From assembly GCA_033722295.1 (NCBI GenBank), contig JAWVZH010000068.1, positions 1 to 15,257 of the forward strand: a DNA stretch of 15,257 nt, in the 5' to 3' direction. Made by a program: the position numbers and the translations under genes. The notes beneath the pieces are model-generated. The model had not been told where the DNA came from, did not search any database, and worked only from the letters and a program-made list of their open reading frames with translations. Within the stretch, counting starts at the first letter, position 1. Every line of letters starts with the position of its first letter. Source of the DNA: JAWVZH01 sp033722295 (GTDB taxonomy: Bacteria; Bacteroidota; Bacteroidia; Chitinophagales; Saprospiraceae). Shown here piece after piece: positions 6,586-14,579 of the stretch.

Positions 6586-8160
6586 TTATTTAATGGTAAA
6601 TACCAGATCGTTAATAGATCTACCTGCGGCATCACCAGGACATTTAGCTTTCACATTCTCCATGAAGTATCTGTCCCCAGGCTTTGCTTTCGCAACCAAT
6701 GCTGCGGCATCACCGTTGAATCCCCCACCGGGGTTAATAGCGATCTCAGGATCCTGACGCTTGGCTATTCTTACCAACTGGAATCCCATGATGCGGCATC
6801 TTGCTTCGAAATCAAAGTTATCGAGGTGTGCTACGACACCCTTCTGGGCCTTGAATACTCCATTTAGTATTTGTTTCTCTCTCAGGTTACCAAGTCTCGC
6901 GACAGGATCCGGGATTCTTTTCACCCGGAATACAAATGGTGTCGGCTCCAGTCCACCACCACTTACTGTGATCGTGGCCTCACCCGGTTGTTTAACTGTT
7001 ACATTGTAGTCAGGTCCCGAAACTTTTGTCATTTGGATACCTGAACCTGTAGCAGACACATTCATCCTGGCCGAAGGAATACCGGCTGCAGTTACAGCTA
7101 CCGGGTTATCCACACCGATATAGAATACATTCATTTTCTTGGCGGCCACGTTACACGAACGTTCACCAACCTCAAATTCGAACTGTCTTTCAAACTCCTG
7201 AACCTCACCGGTCACTGGATTGGTCACCTTGACCTCTGCGGTATACTTCTTAACCCCTACAGACGTCGGTCGGATGGACCATTCTGCAGATCCTTCATCG
7301 TTCACCTCCAGAGGTCTTCCATTCACGGAGATCTCCACACCTGTATTCGATTCCTTAGAGGCAGAAGCACCCAAAGAAATTTCAGTTTCGTAGGTTTCAC
7401 CTTTGATCACATAAGCTTTCTTCGGAGAAGAGAAAACCTGGAATCTATCCAGAACCACATCTCTACCACCCACCGTATCGTTCCACATGTTCAGAATGGC
7501 TGCCTCGGTAGCCTTGGCATCATTTTGAAACTTGGTGAATATCGGCAATGTCGCCTGGAGAGGCATTTGCTTGAAGTTAAATTCAGCCCAACTGTTCTTA
7601 TCCCGAACTGATCTCCAGGATTCATCATCAATCTTCAGAGGCATTTGCTGCTCTCTGAAAGTCTCTCTGGCACTTGAGTCCACCAATGAGAGATATTCTT
7701 CCTGAGCCTGTTCTATCTTCTGCTTCAACTCTTCCCCTACACCCTGGTTGATCAGAACGCGCGTGGTGACATCCTTATTCTTTTCACCCTTGAGCTTTCT
7801 TTTATCACCTTTGACGATGTAATCGCCCTCGTCAACTTCACCATTCTCATTACCTGCCATATCGATCAATCTATCTTTCAGTTCTTCGATATAGCCTGTC
7901 AGATTTTCAGTGACATCATGCAGAGGGCCGATGTTATTGGCATACTTTTCAAATTCCGGCTTTTTCTTAGCACCTTCTTCAACACTGTTCTGTACCGCTT
8001 CTATCTGACGATCCAGGGCCTGATTAGATTCTTCCAGACCTTTATCGACCATTCTGAAGGCATTAAAGATCTCAGCAGAAACGTTCAAGGCCAACAACGC
8101 CGTCAGGACGAGATACATAATGTTGATCATCAACTGGCGCGGTTCCTTAGGAATTGCCAT
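6586..8160 (-). CDS. gldM: GldM, type IX secretion motor shaft subunit
   Basis: A 524-residue protein beginning MAIPKEPRQLMINIMYLVLTALLALNVSAEIF, the strongly conserved GldM/PorM start with a single inner-membrane helix at about 12-30. The large periplasmic part follows: a helical first domain, including a long charged coiled region to about residue 170, then beta-rich Ig-like domains containing GETYETEISLGA, VNGRPLEV and VGVKKYTAEVKVTNPVTGEVQEF. The C-terminal domain includes ARCRIMGFQLVRIAKRQDP. Known role: GldL and GldM form a proton-driven rotary motor in the inner membrane, with GldM spanning the periplasm to contact the GldK/GldN ring. Length is typical. It sits 47 bases after gldL and 15 before gldN. 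Confidence 0.96.
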   Translation of the reverse strand: MAIPKEPRQLMINIMYLVLTALLALNVSAEIFNAFRMVDKGLEESNQALDRQIEAVQNSVEEGAKKKPEFEKYANNIGPLHDVTENLTGYIEELKDRLIDMAGNENGEVDEGDYIVKGDKRKLKGEKNKDVTTRVLINQGVGEELKQKIEQAQEEYLSLVDSSARETFREQQMPLKIDDESWRSVRDKNSWAEFNFKQMPLQATLPIFTKFQNDAKATEAAILNMWNDTVGGRDVVLDRFQVFSSPKKAYVIKGETYETEISLGASASKESNTGVEISVNGRPLEVNDEGSAEWSIRPTSVGVKKYTAEVKVTNPVTGEVQEFERQFEFEVGERSCNVAAKKMNVFYIGVDNPVAVTAAGIPSARMNVSATGSGIQMTKVSGPDYNVTVKQPGEATITVSGGGLEPTPFVFRVKRIPDPVARLGNLREKQILNGVFKAQKGVVAHLDNFDFEARCRIMGFQLVRIAKRQDPEIAINPGGGFNGDAAALVAKAKPGDRYFMENVKAKCPGDAAGRSINDLVFTIK

Positions 8161-8207
8161 ACTATATTTTTTTTCTAGTTATCAAATAAAATATTGCCAG
8201 TTGCGAA

Positions 8208-8795
8208 TTAATCTACAACATTCGTTTTGTATGCACTCAGGATATTTCCATATACAGAGTTCAATGAAGCCAGGTTTCTATTGAGTGATGACAACGACTC
8301 CTGATACTGCTTTGTATCTTCTAACGACTCATTGAGGTTAGACATTGCCTCATTCATTCTATCATAGAAATTGTTCATTGCACTCAACTGCTCTTTTGTC
8401 TGAGTGAAGTCGACCTCCTGCAGAGCTTTAAGAGAACCAAGGCTCTTGGACATAGTCTGCATTTCAGTCAACATGCCGCTCAAATTGGTTTCCACATTGT
8501 CGGCATTTAATGGTCGGAAAGCACCCTCAACAGGTCCTTCGGTAAGTGGTGATATATTAGAAGTATAATCACCTAAGCCCGGGTATAGTTTGTCCCAGTA
8601 GTAATCTCTTGGAGGAGGAAGGACACCGAGGAAGAAGAATAAGATCGCTTCGGTAACGAGTCCTGCAGTGATCATTGTATCACCACCTTCCCAACTCATG
8701 ATTTTGTATAGAGCACCTAACATAACGATAGAGGCACCAACGCCAACTAAAAGGTTTTTTATGTATTTAAACCAATTCTGATTATAGAAAGCCAT
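8208..8795 (-). CDS. gldL: GldL, type IX secretion motor stator subunit
   Basis: A 195-residue protein with two N-terminal membrane helices. The first is about 12-29 (LLVGVGASIVMLGALYKI), the second about 39-58 (TMITAGLVTEAILFFFLGVL). The Glu within the second helix corresponds to the conserved membrane glutamate thought to carry protons in GldL. The cytosolic tail is helical and acidic, with likely coiled coils (METLSKS-like region NLSGMLTEMQTMSKSLGSL and MNNFYDRMNEAMSNLNESLEDTKQYQESL). It is somewhat shorter than many homologues because the tail is compact, but nothing looks truncated. The 120-base gap to gldK is long for this operon; no clear promoter box was found in it. Confidence 0.94.
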   Translation of the reverse strand: MAFYNQNWFKYIKNLLVGVGASIVMLGALYKIMSWEGGDTMITAGLVTEAILFFFLGVLPPPRDYYWDKLYPGLGDYTSNISPLTEGPVEGAFRPLNADNVETNLSGMLTEMQTMSKSLGSLKALQEVDFTQTKEQLSAMNNFYDRMNEAMSNLNESLEDTKQYQESLSSLNRNLASLNSVYGNILSAYKTNVVD

Positions 8796-8915
8796 TTTCC
8801 AAAAAAGTTTTTGATTAACGAAATAATTTTGCCTGTATTGACAGCAGATAACAATGCATACCCACTATCATGAGAATTACAAATAAATAGGATTATATAT
8901 GTCCAGTTTTATTTT

Positions 8916-10151
8916 CTAGAAATCGTTTATGGACCTGCCCAGGAATGTAAGAACACATCTGAAACCAATATAAGATTTGCTTGTATCCTGATATTCCCAA
9001 TGTCGGGTACCTGTCTGAAGATAGTACGCAACATCTTTCCAGGATCCACCTCTTATCACTTTTCTCTTATACACCTCGGGATCATCATCTTTGGCATCAT
9101 ACTTAATGTCGGGATTCAGGTCATGAATGATCGAGTGGGCATTATCAAAATACGCCGTTTCTGTCCACTCAGCTACATTACCAGACATACAGTACAATCC
9201 ATAGTCATTAGCGAAATAAGCATCCGCTCTGACAGTATAAAGTCCGCCATCTTCAGGGTAATTACCCCTTCCAGGTTTGAAATTGGCTAACAGACAACCC
9301 TTGGCGTTTCTTGTATAATAACCACCCCATGGATATGGTGCAAGATCATGGCCTCCTCTTGAAGCATACTCCCACTCATGCTCTGTGGGCAATCGGAAAT
9401 CTTCACTATTGACCTCGCTGTCCTTGTACTTGTTCCACAAGAGGGTCCTCCAATAACAGAAGGCCTTGGCTTGCTTCCAGTTGATACCAACAACCGGATA
9501 GTCATCAAATGCCGGATGGCTGAAATAATTTCTTGTATAGGGTTCATTATATGAGTAAGAGAAGTCTCTAATCCAACATAATGTATCCGGATAGATATTT
9601 ACTTTTTCACTTTTGAGGATTGACGTTCTGCGACCGTCTCTCATGTGAGCAGCTTTTTTCCAGTCCTTCCACTGGTACTCGAAGACAAGCTGTCGTGTAT
9701 CCAGTTCTCTGGCACCTGCAAAGGCTTCGTCTCCCTGGAAGTACATTTCTTCAAGCATCTCATCCTGATAATCCAATGGCAACTCCCAGTCGATGGATTC
9801 ATTGCCATAATCATCCACCAGGTAATCTCCCATGATCGAATGCGCTATGGAATCCTTTACCCAGTATACGAACTGACGATACTCATTATTTGTGATCTCT
9901 GTGTCATCCATGAAGAAACCATGAATGGAAATCGATTTAGGCCTTTGAGTAAATGTGTGAAACATGTCCTGGTCACTCTGACCAATGTGCAATGTTCCCG
10001 ATGGAATATACACCATACCATATGGTGTAATGCCCGACCATTTCGGCCTGTTCTGGACTCCGATCAATTCGCCCGTCTCTTCGACGCCGCATGATGAAAC
10101 CAGGATCAATAAGGCGAACAGACCCGCCCAAGCTGAAGCAACCTTTCTCAT
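8916..10151 (-). CDS. gldK: GldK, type IX secretion outer-membrane ring lipoprotein
   Basis: A 411-residue lipoprotein from the ATG at 10151. The signal peptide MRKVASAWAGLFALLILVSSC ends in the lipobox VSSC with the acylated cysteine at 21. The rest has the formylglycine-generating-enzyme / sulfatase-modifying fold: GMVYIPSGTLHIGQSD, FFMDDTEITNNEYRQFVYWV, FRLPTEHEWEYASRGG, YGLYCMSGNVAEWTETAY, KVIRGGSWKD and YIGFRC are all present in order. In GldK this fold is structural; it anchors the GldK-GldN ring to the outer membrane. The residue after the cysteine is G and no KDD-type signal follows, consistent with periplasmic-side retention. The frame is open to an ATG at 10229 and another at 10184, but the 10229 start would lie upstream of the promoter-like boxes and would put 26 residues before the signal peptide. 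The 10151 start is therefore preferred. Confidence 0.94.
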   Translation of the reverse strand: MRKVASAWAGLFALLILVSSCGVEETGELIGVQNRPKWSGITPYGMVYIPSGTLHIGQSDQDMFHTFTQRPKSISIHGFFMDDTEITNNEYRQFVYWVKDSIAHSIMGDYLVDDYGNESIDWELPLDYQDEMLEEMYFQGDEAFAGARELDTRQLVFEYQWKDWKKAAHMRDGRRTSILKSEKVNIYPDTLCWIRDFSYSYNEPYTRNYFSHPAFDDYPVVGINWKQAKAFCYWRTLLWNKYKDSEVNSEDFRLPTEHEWEYASRGGHDLAPYPWGGYYTRNAKGCLLANFKPGRGNYPEDGGLYTVRADAYFANDYGLYCMSGNVAEWTETAYFDNAHSIIHDLNPDIKYDAKDDDPEVYKRKVIRGGSWKDVAYYLQTGTRHWEYQDTSKSYIGFRCVLTFLGRSINDF

Positions 10152-10172
10152 TCTAATAATACGTTTTCTAAC

Positions 10173-10182
10173 GTTAATTAAC
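10173..10182. repeat. 10-bp perfect palindrome in the gldK leader
   Basis: GTTAATTAAC is a perfect self-complementary decamer. It lies between the proposed gldK promoter and the chosen gldK start codon, which is where a repressor would block elongation. AT-rich palindromes of this size also occur by chance, so the functional call is weak. Confidence 0.25.
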
Positions 10183-10205
10183 ATATCGTTCCAAACAATA
10201 GAGGA

Positions 10206-10237
10206 CAAAGATATAACTCTTTCAAACACTTACCAAA
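10206..10237 (-). promoter_or_regulatory. Bacteroidota-type promoter for gldKLMN
   Basis: Reading the minus strand, TTTG (10237-10234) is followed after 20 bases by TATCTTTG (10213-10206). This matches the Bacteroidota -33 TTTG and -7 TAnnTTTG elements with near-normal spacing. Transcription would start near 10200, about 50 bases ahead of the preferred gldK ATG. It implies gldKLMN can be expressed separately from porP. The same TATCTTTG octamer occurs in the divergent outer-membrane gene promoter at 12475-12482. Confidence 0.6.
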
Positions 10238-10357
10238 ATATAAATTTGACCTCTAGTCGACATCCAACATTTCCTTTTCACACTTACGTTGAATTACGAA
10301 ATAGTGTAGAAGGCGACGATGAATGTATCACATAAATCATTCCAATGATGTCTGTGA

Positions 10358-11332
10358 CTAAAATCTCGGATTGTAAATTACCTTAGGTGGTAATCCCGTC
10401 CTGATAAGTTCATTGAGATTATAGTTCAAAGTGAACTCGTGAGTGTTGTTTTCAGTTACAGATTTCAAACGGGATAAAACGTAATCGTAGGCGTAAAATA
10501 GAGCGAAATGTTTACTTATTCTAATTCCCGCCAAAAAAATTACCGCATCCCTGCTGTTTTGACTGTAACCTCTGAACGCTGCTCCTCCGAAAATATTGTC
10601 ATTATAATTCACATGGAATCCGATTTGCGTCTGAACTTGTGACAGGTCAGTAATAAGATTCACGTGCGGGCTGATCTCGATCAGATCATTATACCTGTAA
10701 TCATATCTACCCTGAAGGAAAATACTGCGGTGACTTTCAAATATGAATTGATCGCTCGACAATCTGGCTTGGGGAGAGAACAGGTTGTTGCCTCCCAATC
10801 CGATTTGCAGTTGGTTCCACTGATACCATATCCCAAGATCAAATTGCGGGATCACACCTGTAGCATCCTTTACAGGAAGGTCATCATCTTTGTGATCGAT
10901 CAAAGTGCCATCATATACTCCATTGGGGGTGACCAGTTGATCTCCAGCCAGAGAGATCTGCCTGACACCTATACCCCCTCCTATGGACAACAGTCCGAAT
11001 CCACCACTCAGAACATAATTATATGACAACCGTCCAGAAAAAACCGTCAGTGGTCCGCTGACATCCCGACCCAACTGTAATCCGGCACCACCACTCAATA
11101 TATATAGAGGTAAATGCGCATTGACCATTTGATTCTGAACGCCTCCCTCTATATCATTCCATTGGTTCCTGAGGTGAAAGTTGACCGAAAGAGATCTGTC
11201 AAATCCTCCATAAGCAACATTGGATATATAAGGATCCAATTGTTGCAATGACCACATCGTTCGCTGTTGGGCTTCTGGACGCAACAGTCCGACCAAAATG
11301 AAGAGGACAGTTAAAAAATGAGTTTGGCACAT
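10358..11332 (-). CDS. porP: PorP/SprF-family type IX secretion outer-membrane protein
   Basis: A 324-residue protein with an N-terminal signal peptide (MCQTHFLTVLFILVGLLRPEAQ, cleavage near residue 22) and a body of alternating beta strands ending in the C-terminal block HEFTLNYNL...LPPKVIYNPRF, which is diagnostic for PorP/SprF proteins. The stretch QQLDPYISNVAYGGFDRSLSVNFHLRNQWNDIEG matches the usual 'npAyaG...v....RnQW' start of the family. PorP-type barrels sit in the outer membrane, associate with the GldK/PorK ring in several species, and others of the family help deliver adhesins such as SprB. Its position directly upstream of gldKLMN supports assignment to the core machinery rather than to a dispersed SprF paralogue. 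It lies 46 bases downstream of the hydrolase gene, with no clear promoter between them, so co-transcription is possible. Confidence 0.9.
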   Translation of the reverse strand: MCQTHFLTVLFILVGLLRPEAQQRTMWSLQQLDPYISNVAYGGFDRSLSVNFHLRNQWNDIEGGVQNQMVNAHLPLYILSGGAGLQLGRDVSGPLTVFSGRLSYNYVLSGGFGLLSIGGGIGVRQISLAGDQLVTPNGVYDGTLIDHKDDDLPVKDATGVIPQFDLGIWYQWNQLQIGLGGNNLFSPQARLSSDQFIFESHRSIFLQGRYDYRYNDLIEISPHVNLITDLSQVQTQIGFHVNYNDNIFGGAAFRGYSQNSRDAVIFLAGIRISKHFALFYAYDYVLSRLKSVTENNTHEFTLNYNLNELIRTGLPPKVIYNPRF

Positions 11333-11378
11333 TATATATAAATATACGTGTAATGCGCTATTAGATTGTTCGAGGAGA

Positions 11379-12140
11379 TCAAATAATCAATTCAAGTCCG
11401 TCATAAGCCAAGTGTACGTTGGAAGGCAACTCATCTTCGATATCACTATGCCGACCCATCAGATGACTGATGTGAGTAAGATAAGTCCGGCGCGGTTTGA
11501 TCCTCTCGATAAGATCAAGTGCCTCCTCAAGATTCAAGTGAGAAAAGTGAGGTTTGCGGCGTAGAGCACTCAAGATCAGAATATCGAGGTCTTCCAAATT
11601 TTCCATCTCCTCCTCAGGTATTGTTTTGACATCAGTAAGGTATGCCAGACCGTTGAACCGAAATCCTAGTATTGGCAATTGACCATGTATAATATTAATG
11701 ACTCGAATATTTACGCCATCTATTTCCAAAGCTCCCGGAGATATGGGATGAAGGCCCAACGTCGGTGCACCGGGATATTTGTTCTCCTCGAAAGCATAAT
11801 GGAATCTGGTCTTCAACTGATCCAAAACTCGCTCAAGTCCGAAAATGGGAATGTCATTTTTATAATAAAAATTAATGGGCCTGATATCATCGATCCCGGC
11901 TACGTGATCATTGTGTTCGTGTGTTAATAATATGCTATCGACCTTTGAAAGCCCATTGTCCAACATTTGCGATCTGAAATCGGGTCCAATATCGATTAAA
12001 AAATACTGGCCTTCCGTTTCTACATAGATCGAGGATCGCATCCTTTGATCCCTGCTGTCATCCGAAAGACACACCTCACACCTACATCCTATCACTGGGA
12101 TGCCCTGAGATGTTCCCGTACCAAGACAAATGACTCTCAC
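11379..12140 (-). CDS. PhnP-like metallo-beta-lactamase-fold hydrolase
   Basis: A 253-residue cytoplasmic enzyme. It begins MRVICLGTGTSQGIPVIGCRCEVC; the CxCxxC set at 19, 21 and 24 is equivalent to the structural zinc site of PhnP. The metal-binding HEHNDH motif lies at 74-79, with H152, D170 and LTHISH (H223/H226) completing a two-metal active site. GRHSDIEDELP and AYDGLEL near the end are also family-like. PhnP opens ribosyl cyclic phosphates in C-P lyase pathways, but no phn genes are nearby and this subfamily is widespread in Bacteroidota; the substrate is therefore unknown, with cyclic nucleotide or phosphodiester cleavage most likely. The start is GTG, forming a GTGA overlap with the stop of the preceding small gene. 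It is obligatory, because the next ATG lies after the GTGTSQG motif. Confidence 0.87.
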   Translation of the reverse strand: MRVICLGTGTSQGIPVIGCRCEVCLSDDSRDQRMRSSIYVETEGQYFLIDIGPDFRSQMLDNGLSKVDSILLTHEHNDHVAGIDDIRPINFYYKNDIPIFGLERVLDQLKTRFHYAFEENKYPGAPTLGLHPISPGALEIDGVNIRVINIIHGQLPILGFRFNGLAYLTDVKTIPEEEMENLEDLDILILSALRRKPHFSHLNLEEALDLIERIKPRRTYLTHISHLMGRHSDIEDELPSNVHLAYDGLELII

Positions 12141-12442
12141 TTGTTGATTTCAGCATTTTCAGCAAACAGTTCCGCTGTCGTCCACCCCGGTACAATTTTA
12201 TCTAGAATTTCGATCTCTTCCTCATTCAGCAACTCAGGGTCGAGTGGTATCTCTCTTAATAATTCTGTCAGGACGCGAAACCGACCTGCTTTGTCAAAGA
12301 ATTTATTGACGATCACAACTTTTTTATCCTGTAACACACAATAACCACTTTGAAAGTTACCTTTTTCATATCGTAAACTGAACCCATGATTTCTCAGAAT
12401 CGACTCCAGCATCGACATATTCTTTGAAGAATACAACTTCAT
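12137..12442 (-). CDS. Small conserved-looking protein of unknown function
   Basis: A 101-residue soluble protein with no signal peptide or membrane segment. The central stretch RYEKGNFQSGYCVLQDKKVVIVNKFFD (residues about 24-50) looks like a compact beta sheet, and the second half is acidic and helical (PLDPELLNEEEIEILDKI). I recall similar short proteins in other Bacteroidota next to metabolic genes but cannot name a family. The stop overlaps the GTG of the hydrolase gene, so the two are probably translationally coupled and may act together. Starts at ATG 12442, 12418 or 12412 are all possible; the first is used. It diverges from the outer-membrane gene, with 99 bases between the two starts. 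Confidence 0.75.
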   Translation of the reverse strand: MKLYSSKNMSMLESILRNHGFSLRYEKGNFQSGYCVLQDKKVVIVNKFFDKAGRFRVLTELLREIPLDPELLNEEEIEILDKIVPGWTTAELFAENAEINK

Positions 12443-12449
12443 ACGATCT

Positions 12450-12482
12450 TTTGTTGAAGACTAACTGTGATGAATATCTTTG
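12450..12482 (+). promoter_or_regulatory. Bacteroidota-type promoter for the barrel-lipoprotein-ppx operon
   Basis: TTTG (12450-12453), 21 bases, then TATCTTTG (12475-12482). This fits the -33/-7 consensus of the phylum. The transcript would begin near 12489, giving a leader of about 50 bases before the ATG at 12542. No equivalent box was found on the minus strand for the divergent small gene. Confidence 0.6.
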
Positions 12483-12541
12483 CAGCAGATTCACAGAAAG
12501 GCAGGTCATGCGTTTCTCTAATGGCGTAAATTTACACCTTA

Positions 12542-13153
12542 ATGACTAAAATTAAAGAAATCTCTAATATTATCATTTTATTACTGCTGCCCCTGATCAG
12601 CATGTCGCAGCGCTTCAATTTCGGAGCTACTGCAGGTATGACTTTTTCACAGGTCAATGGTGATGAACTGGCTGGGTATGACAAACTTGGATTGGAAGCC
12701 GGTGTGCGAACAGACATCTTTTTTACAGATCGATGGAACGGTGTCGTTGAACTACTTTACTCCCAGAGAGGAAGTGCGTCGGAAATAACATTTTCAGGTG
12801 ACAATGCGGTATATGCGCTTAAACTCAACTACCTGTCCATTCCAGTAATGGTCGAACTGAAGGATTGGCTCATCGAAGACGGTGGTGACTCATATTACCG
12901 GATTCGATTTCAGGGTGGACTAGCTTACGGTCAGCTTTTCCAATCGGAGGAAACCTTCGGAACAGGCATCCAGTTCCCCGACAATGATCTGAGTTTTGTA
13001 GGTGGTATAGGAATTTACGCCTCAAGGCATTGGGCATTTACTTTGAGATATACCCGGTCAATCATACCTTTGGACAGGGTAATGGTAGGTCCGAGGGAAG
13101 TTAATGTAATACCTCATCACCTGACATTGTCGACCCAATACATGTTTTTCTAA
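12542..13153 (+). CDS. PorT-like outer-membrane beta-barrel protein
   Basis: A 203-residue protein with a signal peptide of about 23 residues (IIILLLLPLISMSQ). Mature-part features are those of the small outer-membrane beta-barrel group often annotated PorT family: FNFGATAGMTFSQVNGDELAGYDKLGLEAGV, VELLYSQRGS, LNYLSIPVMVEL, FQGGLAYGQLF, FVGGIGIYASRHWAFTLRYTRS, and a terminal strand ending in aromatic FF. About eight strands are predicted. Function is unknown; despite the family name, a role in type IX secretion cannot be inferred from the sequence. It is the first gene of a plus-strand operon, 10 bases before the lipoprotein gene. Confidence 0.82.
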   Translation: MTKIKEISNIIILLLLPLISMSQRFNFGATAGMTFSQVNGDELAGYDKLGLEAGVRTDIFFTDRWNGVVELLYSQRGSASEITFSGDNAVYALKLNYLSIPVMVELKDWLIEDGGDSYYRIRFQGGLAYGQLFQSEETFGTGIQFPDNDLSFVGGIGIYASRHWAFTLRYTRSIIPLDRVMVGPREVNVIPHHLTLSTQYMFF

Positions 13154-13163
13154 TACTAATGAT

Positions 13164-13664
13164 ATGAAACAGATAGTGCTCCTCATGCTGGTTGGAATGG
13201 TTCTCCTTACCAGTTGTCAATCCGACTCAAAGCAGAATAAAGATGCAGCCCAGAAAAATCCGGACAGCATCATCAACTTGCCACCACTGCCCGAGGCCGA
13301 TAGAATGCAGCTTTACAAAAAGACGATAGCCATCGATGTGATAGCCTATAACCAGGGGATCAGCATGAGCTATAATGATCCAGGCAGCATTCAACCTGTA
13401 CTCGCCATGATCAAACCTGGTCAGGGAGTTTGGAAAAAACAATGTAAACCTGTCGGGCGGATCTCCTTCATGTACGACACTGGTCTCGGCGAGGAAGCCG
13501 AAATGTTGATACATCAGGGATGCAAAACCTTCGTATGGCTCAAGGATGGTAAGAAGGCCTATATGAATGAACTGACCGATGATGGACTGTCTTTCTTCAC
13601 CAGGTTCATGCCAGAAGATCCGAGTAAATTCAAAATGCCGGAGAATGCCCAGCAGAATCAATAA
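13164..13664 (+). CDS. Small lipoprotein of unknown function
   Basis: A 166-residue protein with a type II signal peptide; the lipobox is LTSC, with cysteine 18. A polar linker rich in K, Q, D and N follows (QSDSKQNKDAAQKNPD), then a globular part with YKKTIAIDVIAYNQGISMSY, an aromatic/lysine-rich centre with two further cysteines (VWKKQCKPVG and LIHQGCKTFVWLKDG), and an acidic/proline C-terminus. The two cysteines could form a disulphide. The residues after the acylated cysteine do not match the KDD surface signal, so a periplasm-facing position is the default. I do not recognise a family. A 144-residue antisense frame overlaps it but shows no family features. Confidence 0.78.
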   Translation: MKQIVLLMLVGMVLLTSCQSDSKQNKDAAQKNPDSIINLPPLPEADRMQLYKKTIAIDVIAYNQGISMSYNDPGSIQPVLAMIKPGQGVWKKQCKPVGRISFMYDTGLGEEAEMLIHQGCKTFVWLKDGKKAYMNELTDDGLSFFTRFMPEDPSKFKMPENAQQNQ

Positions 13665-13676
13665 GGACCAAAATCA

Positions 13677-14579
13677 TTGATCCGCGCAGCCATTGATCTT
13701 GGCACAAACACTTTTCATCTGCTGGTGGCGAACATTGAGGATGAGCGTATCAGCTCTATCCTGTATCAGAATAGAAGTTATGTCTTTCTCGCAGAAGAGG
13801 GGCTTACCCGTATCAGCAACAGTGCCCTGAAGAGAGCTGAATCCGCAGTGACGTCCTTTCATTCCGTCTTACAGGATCTCGACGTAGAGGATGTACGCAT
13901 AATTGGGACAGAAGCTTTGAGGACTGCCGTTAACGGAAAAGCCCTGAAGGATAGAATAGAGAGTATCTTAGGTCACCCGGTCAGGATCATTTCCGGATCG
14001 GAGGAGGCTCTGCTGATTGGTCAGGGAGTAAGGCTGGCTATGGCTGATCGACCGATTAGTGGTCACGCGATTGATATCGGTGGTGGAAGTACGGAAGTCA
14101 TTTCGTTCGTTGAAGGAGATATCATGGATCACACAAGCCAAAGGTGTGGAATAGGATACCTGTACAACTGTTTTCATACCACTGAACCTATTACACAAGA
14201 CCATTATGATGACATGAGACGGTACATTGCGGAATCTTATTCGGAATACTTCAGTAAGTGGAAAAACACCAAAGGTAAAGCCATCACTATGATAGGCGTT
14301 GCTGGCTCCTTTGAAGCACTGCTGGAGATCCGACCTGAACTTGTAGCGAATTCCGGCGATCACTTCCATGCATTACCTCACTCTCTCGTAGATGATCTGT
14401 TGGTCAAGGTCAGGCCTCTCGATCTAGAGGGCCGAAAAGCACTCGACTTCATTCCCGAGAACAGGCAAACCTACATCATTGAAGCCCTCACCATTATCGA
14501 TGTCTTGTACAAGCTGATGGGAGCTTCCTCTATTGTGGTTTCAGAATACTCCATAAAGCACGGTTTGCTTTTTAGATAA
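13677..14579 (+). CDS. Ppx/GppA exopolyphosphatase / pppGpp phosphatase
   Basis: A 300-residue cytoplasmic enzyme of the ASKHA (actin-like ATPase) fold. Motifs: AIDLGTNTFHLLVA at 5-18 (phosphate 1), GTEALRTA at 77-84, ISGSEEALL at 105-113 containing the catalytic glutamate position, and AIDIGGGSTEV at 131-141 (phosphate 2). It has only the two core domains; the C-terminal HD-type extension of E. coli Ppx (about 500 residues) is absent, as in many short Ppx/GppA proteins. It degrades inorganic polyphosphate or the gamma phosphate of pppGpp; the sequence does not say which. The start is TTG at 13677. It is forced, because an in-frame TAA ends the previous gene four codons upstream and no ATG or GTG lies between. 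It follows the lipoprotein gene by 12 bases, in the same frame, so operon membership and coupling by re-initiation are likely. Confidence 0.93.
   Translation: MIRAAIDLGTNTFHLLVANIEDERISSILYQNRSYVFLAEEGLTRISNSALKRAESAVTSFHSVLQDLDVEDVRIIGTEALRTAVNGKALKDRIESILGHPVRIISGSEEALLIGQGVRLAMADRPISGHAIDIGGGSTEVISFVEGDIMDHTSQRCGIGYLYNCFHTTEPITQDHYDDMRRYIAESYSEYFSKWKNTKGKAITMIGVAGSFEALLEIRPELVANSGDHFHALPHSLVDDLLVKVRPLDLEGRKALDFIPENRQTYIIEALTIIDVLYKLMGASSIVVSEYSIKHGLLFR

Noticed and set aside
9645..10094. 149-residue plus-strand frame over gldK
   Set aside because: Lies entirely opposite a well-supported gldK with all family motifs; the translation has no recognisable domain.
10152..10229. Longer gldK start at 10229 or 10184
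   Set aside because: These put 26 or 11 basic residues before a complete lipoprotein signal peptide, and the 10229 start lies upstream of the promoter boxes.
13164..13300. Surface-export signal in the small lipoprotein
   Set aside because: Residues after the cysteine are QSDSK, which do not match C-x-K-(D/E)2; surface exposure is not claimed.
13227..13661. 144-residue minus-strand frame over the small lipoprotein gene
   Set aside because: No family features and a hydrophobic/charged mix typical of an antisense shadow; the plus frame has a signal peptide and operon spacing.
13968..14369. 133-residue minus-strand frame over ppx
   Set aside because: Shadow of the conserved Ppx/GppA reading frame.
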